Positions 38,771 through 43,656 of a stretch of DNA of 43,656 nt are shown piece by piece. The position numbers and the translations under genes are program-made. The notes beneath the pieces are model-generated. The model worked only from the letters and a program-made list of their open reading frames with translations. It had not been told where the DNA came from and ran no database searches. The stretch is from Acetobacteraceae bacterium (lineage in GTDB: Bacteria; Pseudomonadota; Alphaproteobacteria; Acetobacterales; Acetobacteraceae), in assembly GCA_027449745.1 (NCBI GenBank), contig DAIDKZ010000043.1, positions 1 to 43,656 of the forward strand. Direction: 5' to 3'. The stretch's first letter is position 1, and the number at the start of each line of letters is the position of its first letter.

Positions 38771-39069
38771 CCTCGGGGTGGTGGCGGACCGTGTTCGACC
38801 AGCTCGACTGCTTTCTCTGCGCCGTATGCGGGGGACCTCCGAACACGCCAATTTCACTCGCGGCCGCGCGCGCTGAAGAAACCGGCGCAGAGTGGGGCTG
38901 CTGGGTGTGTTGGTGGCTGCACCAGACCCTGCGGCAGCGGCATTGCGCGCGGACGCTCGCCGGGGAAGAGACAACGGGGCTCGCCGCAGTGAGCGCCGCG
39001 GTGCAGCTCGCGGTGGTGTTCGTGGGTATCTTTCTGCTGCCGGTCTGGATCGCCGCGAGGGCGTTCTGA
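38767..39069 (+). CDS. Cysteine-rich small membrane protein
   Basis: A 100-residue protein. The N-terminal half carries CFLCAVCG and CWVCWW, two close cysteine groups that might bind a metal. The last 30 residues hold one membrane helix (LAAVSAAVQLAVVFVGIFLL). It overlaps the neighbour (ATGA; then TGATG). Location at the beginning of the lysis block suggests an envelope-related role. No family recognised. Confidence 0.55.
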   Translation: MTSGWWRTVFDQLDCFLCAVCGGPPNTPISLAAARAEETGAEWGCWVCWWLHQTLRQRHCARTLAGEETTGLAAVSAAVQLAVVFVGIFLLPVWIAARAF

Positions 39070-39389
39070 TGATGCTGTTTTCGGGCCGAGGTTTCCGGCT
39101 CTTCCCTCACCGTAACGGGGTTGTAACGATGATCGACAGCCAGAGCCGAGATCCGCGGGGCCGGATCTTCTTCGATGGCGCCATCGTGGCGGCGATCGTG
39201 ATGCAGATCTCCGCCGCGCTGTATTGGGCGGGGATCATCCGCCAGGAGATGACCGACGTGACGACGCGGGTGACGGTGCTCGAGCGGCAGCAGCGGGACG
39301 GGGGCGCCACGATGACCTCCGTTGCCGTGCGGCTGGGTCGCATCGAGCAGAAGCTCACGGATATCGGGCAGAAGGTGGGCGTGCCGTGA
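39069..39389 (+). CDS. Membrane-anchored coiled-coil protein, XhlA-like
   Basis: A 106-residue protein. A transmembrane helix at about 37-58 (AIVAAIVMQISAALYWAGII) is followed by a heptad-type coiled coil (MTDVTTRVTVLERQQRDG, SVAVRLGRIEQKLTDIG). The plan resembles phage lysis accessory proteins of the hemolysin XhlA type, although those have the helix at the other end. It stands directly before the lysozyme gene. Starts at 39069, 39072 or even 39129 are possible. Confidence 0.55.
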   Translation: MMLFSGRGFRLFPHRNGVVTMIDSQSRDPRGRIFFDGAIVAAIVMQISAALYWAGIIRQEMTDVTTRVTVLERQQRDGGATMTSVAVRLGRIEQKLTDIGQKVGVP

Positions 39390-39943
39390 GCGACGTGTTG
39401 AACGGCGCCTGGGATGGCGTGAGCGTTCCGGCGGCGGCGCGGGTGATCGTGCGCGCGGCGGAGGGGACGCGGCTAGTGCCCTACCAGGACGGCCGGGGCA
39501 TCTGGACGATCGGCACCGGGGCGACGCGCGACCTGGCGGGCGAGCCGGTGACGGCCGCGACGCCGGCGCTGACGGATGCGCAGGCCGACGAGTTGCTGGC
39601 GCGCGACATGGCGACGGCCGCGGCTGATGTGGAGGCTCTGGTGACCGTGCCGCTGATGGTGCGGCAGGCGGCGGCGCTGATCAGCTTCGACTACAACGAG
39701 GGCCGCGGGCAGTTCAGCATGTCCACGCTGCTGCGCGAGCTCGACGCGGCGAACGTGGCGGACGTGCCGAATCAGCTGCGCCAGTGGGATTACGCCGGCG
39801 ACGCGCCGGAGCTCGGGCTGTTGCGGCGGCGATGGGCCGAGGCGGCCGTGTTCGTCGGCGTCGAGCCGCGCGCGGCGATCGGGCGCGCGTGGTCGGACAT
39901 CAACGGGTTTTCGGACTGGCCCGATTTCGGGGTGGTGTTGTGA
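39386..39943 (+). CDS. Endolysin, T4-type lysozyme (GH24)
   Basis: Cuts peptidoglycan to release progeny. A 185-residue protein with the catalytic triad of the family: E26 in RAAEGTRL, D35 in YQDGRG and T41 in WTIGTGAT, spaced exactly 8 and 5 residues as in T4 lysozyme. QADELLARDMATAAADVEAL (about 64-83) and ALISFDYNEGRGQFSMSTLL (about 94-113) also fit. No signal peptide is visible, so it depends on a holin. GTG start overlaps the stop before it. Confidence 0.93.
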   Translation: MSDVLNGAWDGVSVPAAARVIVRAAEGTRLVPYQDGRGIWTIGTGATRDLAGEPVTAATPALTDAQADELLARDMATAAADVEALVTVPLMVRQAAALISFDYNEGRGQFSMSTLLRELDAANVADVPNQLRQWDYAGDAPELGLLRRRWAEAAVFVGVEPRAAIGRAWSDINGFSDWPDFGVVL

Positions 39944-40512
39944 TCGGCCTGGCGTACGCGCTCTGGTGCGGTGCGGTCTGGCGCGCGCGGGGCGGCGCGC
40001 TGGCGAAGGTGACGGGCGAGAATTTCGGGACGCTGGCGACGCGCGCGGCGTGCGGGGTGCTGATCGCGGTGCCGCTCGCGCTGATGGCGCGCGACTGGTG
40101 GCTGCTGCTGATCGCGCCGGACGTGTTGGTGGGGCTGATGGAGGTGGGGTGGGCAGCGTTCATGGCGTTCGGCCGGGACGGTAACGCACACGTAACAGAC
40201 TCGCCGTTCGACTGGCTGCCGCGGGCGATTGGGATACCTGAGTCGAGCCAGTGGACGGACGCGGTCGGGTGGCTGCAGATCGGGCCGGTATGCCTCGCGC
40301 CGAGCATGCTGACGCTGTGGTGGCTTGGCTATGCGTGGTGGTGGCTGATCGGGGCGGTGCTGGCGTTCGCGCCGGTCTATTTCGTGTTCGACACAATCGG
40401 CGCGCGGGGCTGGCTGCCGTCCTGGCCGGTCATCGACACGGAAGAAGCGTGGGCGGAAGTGGCGATGGGCGCGGTCATCGGGGCCGCGCTGGCAATGGCG
40501 GTAGGAGTCTGA
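39940..40512 (+). CDS. Multi-pass membrane protein in the lysis block
   Basis: A 190-residue protein with about five hydrophobic segments (for example ACGVLIAVPLALMA, WLLLIAPDVLVGLMEVGWAA, MLTLWWLGYAWWWLIGAVLA, FAPVYFVFDTIG, GAVIGAALAMAVGV). Tryptophan-rich. GTG start overlaps the endolysin stop (GTGA). Its position right after the endolysin suggests a role in lysis or envelope control, but it is larger than common holins. Confidence 0.65.
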   Translation: MIGLAYALWCGAVWRARGGALAKVTGENFGTLATRAACGVLIAVPLALMARDWWLLLIAPDVLVGLMEVGWAAFMAFGRDGNAHVTDSPFDWLPRAIGIPESSQWTDAVGWLQIGPVCLAPSMLTLWWLGYAWWWLIGAVLAFAPVYFVFDTIGARGWLPSWPVIDTEEAWAEVAMGAVIGAALAMAVGV

Positions 40513-40513
40513 A

Positions 40514-40759
40514 ATGAGCGACATCATCAAGAAGGCCGAGGCGGACGCCGGCGCGGCCGTGAAGGCGGCGGAGATCGGCGCACGGGCCGAAGTGGCAGCC
40601 GGCCTCGGCGCGGCCGGAAGGTATGCCAACCAGGCGACCATCGGCGCGCAGCAGGCCGAGGTGCAGACGCAAGGGTTCCTGCGTCGCAACGTGTTTGCCG
40701 TGGTCAGTATCGCCGTGGTGCTGCTGGCGGTGGCGGCGTTCGCGGTGCTGCACGGATGA
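40514..40759 (+). CDS. Small tail-anchored membrane protein, holin candidate
   Basis: An 81-residue protein. The first 55 residues are soluble and helical with many alanines (KKAEADAGAAVKAAEIGARA). One membrane helix lies near the end (FAVVSIAVVLLAVAAFAVL), preceded by LRR. A single C-terminal helix is compatible with a class III-type holin or accessory. It overlaps the next gene by 4 bases. Confidence 0.55.
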   Translation: MSDIIKKAEADAGAAVKAAEIGARAEVAAGLGAAGRYANQATIGAQQAEVQTQGFLRRNVFAVVSIAVVLLAVAAFAVLHG

Positions 40760-41010
40760 AATCGCTGCTGGCGACGTTCGCGGGCTCGGACGGCAAGACG
40801 GCGCTGCTGGCGGTGTGCTCGGCGGGGGGCGTGCTGACGTTCCTCGGCCTCGCCGTCGCCAGCTTCGCCCGTGGCGCGGCGTTCGAGCCGGGCACCTACG
40901 CGCTCGGGTGGGGCGGTGTGATCGCCGCGAGTGCTGCGGCCATCGGCGGCCACGATTATCTCGCCAGCAAGGCGGACGCGCTGGCGAACCCACCCGCTGG
41001 AGGCTCGTGA
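40756..41010 (+). CDS. Two-helix membrane protein, best holin candidate
   Basis: An 84-residue protein with two membrane helices (LLAVCSAGGVLTFLGLAVAS at about 17-36, and YALGWGGVIAASAAAIGG at about 48-65) and a short polar tail, the size and topology of a class II holin, which opens the inner membrane for the endolysin. It lies between the endolysin and the spanin pair. ATG overlaps the previous stop. Confidence 0.6.
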   Translation: MKSLLATFAGSDGKTALLAVCSAGGVLTFLGLAVASFARGAAFEPGTYALGWGGVIAASAAAIGGHDYLASKADALANPPAGGS

Positions 41011-41348
41011 TGGCGTCGCTCGGACGGTTCCTTCGGCGCGCGGCGTGCGCTGACCGTCAGCGCATTATCTATTTCTGCCCCGCGTGTGACAGTGCGCACC
41101 AGATCGCACTTGCGCCGGGCAGTCCTGCGTGGACGTTCGACGGCAACATCGAGGCGCCGACGTTCTCGCCGAGCAACCTATGCTCATGGTCAGGGTCCGA
41201 CGGCGAGGAGGTTTGCCATCACTTCGTCCGCGCGGGCCGCATCGAGTTCTGTCCTGACTGCACACACGCGATGCGCAGACAGACGGTGCCTTTGCCAGAG
41301 TTCCCCTATGCGCCGAATACCTATGGCGGCATTGAGGAGGATTCCTGA
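41010..41348 (+). CDS. DUF6527 family protein
   Basis: A 112-residue protein matching the DUF6527 pattern: IIYFCPACDSAHQIALAPGS, WTFDGNIEAPTFSPSNLCSW, CHHFVRAGRIEFCPDCTHAM and VPLPEFP. The paired CPAC, CHHF and CPDC residues suggest a bound zinc. This family is frequent in the lysis region of tailed phages but has no known activity. TGATG junctions on both sides. Confidence 0.8.
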   Translation: MASLGRFLRRAACADRQRIIYFCPACDSAHQIALAPGSPAWTFDGNIEAPTFSPSNLCSWSGSDGEEVCHHFVRAGRIEFCPDCTHAMRRQTVPLPEFPYAPNTYGGIEEDS

Positions 41349-41692
41349 TGCCATTCCTCGGGTTCGTTGCCGGTCCGCTGGGCAAGCTGGCGATCGTCGT
41401 CGCGGCGCTGGCGGCAGTCGCCCTCGGCGCGGCCCTGTGGCTGCACGAGCATGATGCGAGGGTGCTGGCGGGACAGGCGGCCAAGGCGCAGGCGGTGGCG
41501 ATGGCCGCGCAGCTCGCCGATGCCAAGGCGGCAACGGCGGCTGTTGCCCAGGTCGCGCATGATGCCGTGGCGCGCGCTGCGGCCCTCACGAATGCCCGAA
41601 TGGAGATTGCCCATGCGACGGCACCGGCTGCCTCGTGCGCTGTCCCTGCTGCTGTGCTGCGGGCTGTTGACGCGCTGCGCCCCCGCCCCTGA
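41348..41692 (+). CDS. Rz-like inner-membrane spanin
   Basis: A 114-residue protein with an N-terminal signal anchor (LAIVVAALAAVALGAALWL, about 14-32) and a long alanine-rich periplasmic helix, as in i-spanins. The final part is read together with the Rz1-like gene in another frame. Known function: joins with Rz1 across the periplasm and fuses inner and outer membranes during lysis. The alanine content is unusually high. Confidence 0.75.
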   Translation: MPFLGFVAGPLGKLAIVVAALAAVALGAALWLHEHDARVLAGQAAKAQAVAMAAQLADAKAATAAVAQVAHDAVARAAALTNARMEIAHATAPAASCAVPAAVLRAVDALRPRP

Positions 41693-41894
41693 GCCGACGG
41701 TCGTTCGGCCGGACGTACCGCCGCAGTTACTCGCCTGCGCGCCGGCGCCCATGGCGCCCGACCTCAATGTGCCGCGGTGGGACGAGGTTCTGGCGAACTG
41801 GGTGCTCGACCTCTCGGCGGCGGGGGCGGATTGCCGGGCGAAGCTGCGCGCGGTGGGGAACATCCTCGCGCCGGCAGCGCCGCTGGCGCGATAG
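41613..41894 (+). CDS. Rz1-like outer-membrane lipoprotein spanin
   Basis: A 93-residue protein starting within the Rz-like gene in another frame (80-base overlap). It starts MRRHRLPRALSLLLCCGLLT followed by the lipobox LLTRC (modified C about 22), then a proline-rich mature part (CAPAPEPTVVRPDVPPQLLA) as in Rz1. Longer than lambda Rz1 (60) because a C-terminal helix is added (WDEVLANWVLDLSAAGADCR). The nested arrangement is diagnostic of two-component spanins. Confidence 0.8.
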   Translation: MRRHRLPRALSLLLCCGLLTRCAPAPEPTVVRPDVPPQLLACAPAPMAPDLNVPRWDEVLANWVLDLSAAGADCRAKLRAVGNILAPAAPLAR

Positions 41895-41903
41895 GAGGGC
41901 GGT

Positions 41904-42332
41904 ATGGCTGACGTAAAGGCGCACGAGCAGGATGACACCGTGCATGAGCGCGTGCTTTATCCCGAGCACGTGCAGCGGACCGAGAGTGCCGCCTTCCGCG
42001 ACAATAAGCACATCCTCACGAAGAAGCTACAGCTCGGGTGTTGGGTGTGCGGGACGCGCGAGAACCTCGAGGTCCACCACCTGCATGAATGGGCGCTGTG
42101 GCCGAAGCTCGACGCCGAGAGGGTGCTTGAGTTCCTGAGGTGCTTCGACCCGTACGGGTTCAGCCGGCACATGGGTGAGCAGCCGGTGGAGAGCCCCGAC
42201 GATATCCGCAACCTGTTGGTGCTATGCGAGGAACATCACCGCGGCGTGGATACCGGCGTGCACAAGCTGACGTATCCGATCTGGCTCCCACAGCGGGCGG
42301 TGAGGGGGGGGGGAGAGATTACGGTGGAGTGA
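41904..42332 (+). CDS. HNH endonuclease-like protein
   Basis: A 142-residue protein, full copy of the one cut at the window start. CWVCG (CxxC, about 47-51), LEVHHLHEWALW (about 56-67) and NLLVLCEEHHRG near 109-120 form an HNH metal fold with a treble-clef zinc site. In phages such proteins nick DNA and assist packaging; the more usual position is beside terminase, and here it is at the end of the lysis region. AGGAGG precedes the start. Ten G in a row (42304-42313) encode part of its tail. The frame matches the other copy, so no frameshift. Confidence 0.75.
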   Translation: MADVKAHEQDDTVHERVLYPEHVQRTESAAFRDNKHILTKKLQLGCWVCGTRENLEVHHLHEWALWPKLDAERVLEFLRCFDPYGFSRHMGEQPVESPDDIRNLLVLCEEHHRGVDTGVHKLTYPIWLPQRAVRGGGEITVE

Positions 42333-42345
42333 GTGTCGATTCGGC

Positions 42346-42373
42346 TTGACATCCTACACTTTTAGTGTAGGGT
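42346..42373 (+). promoter_or_regulatory. Promoter of the right-end accessory cassette
   Basis: TTGACA (42346-42351, perfect -35), 16-base spacer, TAGGGT (42368-42373). It lies in a distinct AT-rich pocket and is followed by a 50-base leader with GGAGGAG (42408-42414) 8 bases before the first ATG. A GANTC site (GATTC, 42338-42342) sits just upstream of the -35 box. Confidence 0.7.
42353..42371. promoter_or_regulatory. Palindromic operator inside the cassette promoter
   Basis: CCTACACT (42353-42360), TTT, AGTGTAGG (42364-42371): a perfect 8-bp inverted repeat occupying the space between the -35 and -10 boxes. Binding there would block RNA polymerase. Its core ACAC-N5-GTGTA resembles the phage operators at 5526 and 6021, so the CI-like repressor is one candidate binder and the cassette's own HTH protein another. 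Confidence 0.75.
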
Positions 42374-42422
42374 GCGTTTCATACCCGGTGGGATAGGCCC
42401 GCTGGACGGAGGAGAGCCTCAG

Positions 42423-42647
42423 ATGACCCAGATCGCTCAGAAGGAAGTCGCCCGCATCCTTGACCGGGCCGCATACCGCGCCGGCGAGAATGGCGCCACG
42501 CCCAAGCAGTGCTGGTTCCTGGCCGGCCTGATGGCCCGCAGCGGCGACGATGGCAACGACTTCCTGCTCGGCTCGCTGCCGCTCTCGAAGAAACTGGCGA
42601 GTGAGCTGATCGACACGCTGCTCGGCGCCGAGAAGGTGGCCGCGTGA
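42423..42647 (+). CDS. Accessory cassette gene 1, small protein
   Basis: A 74-residue protein (MTQIAQKEVARILDRAAYRA...). ATG 42423 is selected because of GGAGGAG 8 bases upstream; the open frame begins earlier but crosses the promoter leader. The second half (ATPKQCWFLAGLMARSGD, then LLGSLPLSKKLASELIDTLL) shows a small helical motif, T/P-x-K-Q...L-S-K..A-S-x-L-I-D-x-L-L, found in a range of DNA-related proteins. Function unknown. The first gene after the controlled promoter is where an anti-defence effector would be expected. Confidence 0.7.
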   Translation: MTQIAQKEVARILDRAAYRAGENGATPKQCWFLAGLMARSGDDGNDFLLGSLPLSKKLASELIDTLLGAEKVAA

Positions 42648-43009
42648 TGGACACCAGCCCCCGCTACATCGTGATCCCCGCCACAGGCTACGACCCCGCG
42701 CTCCACGACGAGCGCGACCTCGTCAGCGCGCGCGAGGCGATGCACGCCCTGCTCAACTACGACGGCGCCGGCTACGAGATTAGGCCCGAGGTGGACGGGC
42801 TTGGGTTCCGGCTTTGGACGCACCGGCCGCACCAGGGGAACCGTTACACCGAGACCGACATCTGGTCGCTGGAGACCGATGAGGCTGCAGCGACGGATGA
42901 GATCGCCGCCAGGGTGATCTCGCGGCGCGGGCTCGGCGAGCCGGAAGTCCTGACCGAGCAGCAGTTCCGGGAGATGGTGGCGCGGCTCGCCGCCGAGGCG
43001 GCCGAGTGA
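42647..43009 (+). CDS. Accessory cassette gene 2, acidic protein
   Basis: A 120-residue protein (MDTSPRYIVIPATGYDPALH...). About twice as many D/E as R, and no lysine, so it is strongly acidic. A beta-rich middle (GYEIRPEVDGLGFRLWTHRP) is flanked by helices. Small acidic proteins in phage accessory operons are often DNA mimics or inhibitors of nucleic-acid enzymes; this is a possibility, not a finding. It overlaps gene 1 by one base (TGATG; GTG 42644 is an alternative) and gene 3 by 4 bases. Confidence 0.7.
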   Translation: MDTSPRYIVIPATGYDPALHDERDLVSAREAMHALLNYDGAGYEIRPEVDGLGFRLWTHRPHQGNRYTETDIWSLETDEAAATDEIAARVISRRGLGEPEVLTEQQFREMVARLAAEAAE

Positions 43010-43410
43010 CCACACTCGCCGCCCTGCTGATCGGACGCTGCGGCCTCTCACACCGGGAGGCCGCTGACGTGCTCGGCGTGCGCTTGGACACGGTCAAATC
43101 GTGGTCCTCGGGTCGCAATCCGATGCCGCCCGGCGCCGTGGATGAGCTGCGCGCGCTCTACGCCAGGATCGAGCGCACGGCGACCGAGGCTGTCGCTGTG
43201 GTGAGCAAGCGCGGCGCTGGCGTGGACGTGGTGGAGTTGGGGCTCGCGGCGGACGATGCCGAGGCTCAGGCCCTTGGTTGGCCGTGCGTCGGCGCGCACG
43301 CGGCGGCGCTGGGCGTCGTCGCGGCGCGGCTCGACAAGCCAGCGCGCGTGGTGCTGCGCGGCAGCACGATCTCGTCTATTGCTGCGGCCTGCGCGCACGG
43401 CGTCGATTGA
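43006..43410 (+). CDS. Accessory cassette gene 3, HTH regulator (Aca-like architecture)
   Basis: A 134-residue protein with a GTG start overlapping the previous stop (GTGA). Residues 5-50 form an HTH similar in outline to YdiL/Aca2-type regulators: LIGRCGLSHREAADVLGVRL, then DTVKSWSSGRNPMPPGAVDE and LRALYARIE. The second half (about 65-134) is an alpha-beta domain of unknown type (VELGLAADDAEAQALGWPCV, VVLRGSTISSIAAACAHG). As the last gene it probably represses its own operon by binding the palindrome at 42353-42371. Confidence 0.72.
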   Translation: MTTLAALLIGRCGLSHREAADVLGVRLDTVKSWSSGRNPMPPGAVDELRALYARIERTATEAVAVVSKRGAGVDVVELGLAADDAEAQALGWPCVGAHAAALGVVAARLDKPARVVLRGSTISSIAAACAHGVD

Positions 43411-43454
43411 CAAACCGCGCGCCGACAACCATCGATTGTTGCGCCCCTAGGTGA

Positions 43455-43500
43455 TTGATCTTGCTTCTGCGCGTAGGATCATGACGTAGATCGCTCTCAT
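43455..43500. repeat. Right attachment-like direct repeat
   Basis: The 23 bases 43471-43493 are identical to 664-686, with weaker match for 16 bases to the left and strong match through the next integrase. It marks the border between this prophage and the following one. The 44 bases before it, after the cassette's last stop, hold no gene; they include an imperfect CAACC-ATCGAT-TGTTG palindrome (43427-43442). Confidence 0.55.
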
Positions 43501-43656
43501 TTATTTCAATGCCCTAGCTCTGGTTTTTGTCGTGTTTGTCCGGGGTGCGGACAAACGGTGGATGGCGGCGGTGGCGAGGCGTTCCTGGTCGGCGCTGCGG
43601 GTGTAGAGCGCCACCATCGAAAGCGTCCGGTGGCCGGTGATGGCCGCGATCTCGTG
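43501..43656 (-). CDS. int: Integrase of the next prophage, C-terminal part
   Basis: This is the final 51 codons of a tyrosine recombinase, cut by the window edge. It contains the ITGH histidine motif and the ALYTRS tyrosine nucleophile. It differs from the integrase at 694-1677 at five positions, four of them in the last 15 residues. It belongs to a second, related prophage inserted directly after this one. Confidence 0.9.
   Translation of the reverse strand, partial: HEIAAITGHRTLSMVALYTRSADQERLATAAIHRLSAPRTNTTKTRARALK

Larger units (their letters stand above)
648..43493. mobile_element. Integrated temperate myovirus-like prophage (complete unit of a tandem pair)
   Basis: The unit runs from an attachment-like repeat beside the integrase gene (about 648-700) to the matching repeat beside a second integrase (about 43455-43500). 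It holds every module of a temperate phage: integration, immunity, replication, packaging, lambda-type head, contractile tail, fibres, lysis and an accessory cassette. Gene spacing is tight, mostly ATGA or TGATG overlaps, and no essential structural gene looks broken, so the phage may be inducible. Exact ends are inferred from where similarity between the two junctions fades. Confidence 0.85.

Noticed and set aside
42301-42332. Frameshift at the poly-G tract in the HNH gene
   Set aside because: The segment has the same length as in the first copy, and both proteins end in frame with similar residues.
43427-43442. Terminator after the accessory cassette
   Set aside because: The palindrome is short, imperfect and not followed by a T-tract.
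1-43656. Phage genome concatemer or assembly duplication as explanation of the repeated ends
   Set aside because: The repeated HNH and integrase segments differ at many bases, and the DNA between them differs in length and gene content.
1-43656. CRISPR array or diversity-generating retroelement
   Set aside because: No regularly spaced repeats of array type and no reverse transcriptase were seen; the fibre repeats are coding repeats.

Overview
The window is a nearly complete tailed-phage prophage, about 42.8 kb from attachment-like repeat to attachment-like repeat, in a GC-rich bacterium. The host is most likely an alphaproteobacterium: the phage carries a GcrA-family cell-cycle regulator, a family essentially confined to that class. 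The style of the integrase and excisionase genes suggests the Acetobacteraceae, but no host gene is present, so this is inference. The first 288 bases are the end of an HNH protein whose near-identical full copy sits at 41904-42332. The last 156 bases are the end of a second integrase differing from the first at 5 of 51 residues. The window is therefore one unit of a tandem array of related but non-identical prophages.

Layout. 694-5466 is a leftward operon: integrase, HTH excisionase-like protein, three tiny proteins, a ParB-like protein with a SAP-like tail, and five small unknown proteins. 5494-6261 is the immunity region: a CI-like repressor diverging from a Cro-like protein, with ACAC-GTGT dyads at both early promoters. 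6312-6782 encodes a secreted protein on the opposite strand. 6911-8361 holds small regulators, including CII-like and GcrA-like proteins, and ends at a strong terminator. 8471-12279 is replication: DnaB helicase, then a replication protein whose gene contains iteron-like repeats and an AT-rich tract that look like a phage origin. A second terminator at 12332 separates this from the late genes.

12377-22449 is a lambda-type head module: Nu1-like and GpA-like terminase, gpW, portal, S49 protease, scaffold-like protein, decoration protein and major capsid. 22451-33273 is a Mu/P2-type contractile tail: terminator, sheath, tube, a tail chaperone with a probable frameshift, tape measure, and Mu N, P, gp45, gp46, gp47 and gp48 equivalents. 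33280-38770 is a fibre and receptor-binding region of many small beta-rich or repetitive proteins, with one visibly AT-richer lectin-like gene. 38767-41894 is lysis: membrane proteins, a T4-type lysozyme, and nested Rz/Rz1 spanins.

42346-43410 is a separate accessory cassette. A near-consensus promoter carries a perfect palindrome between its -35 and -10 boxes, followed by three tightly coupled small genes, the last encoding an HTH protein. This is the architecture of anti-CRISPR/Aca (anti-defence) operons. The neighbouring prophage lacks the cassette at the same position. It is the most interesting candidate for an undescribed system here. Functions of its proteins are not known from the sequence.
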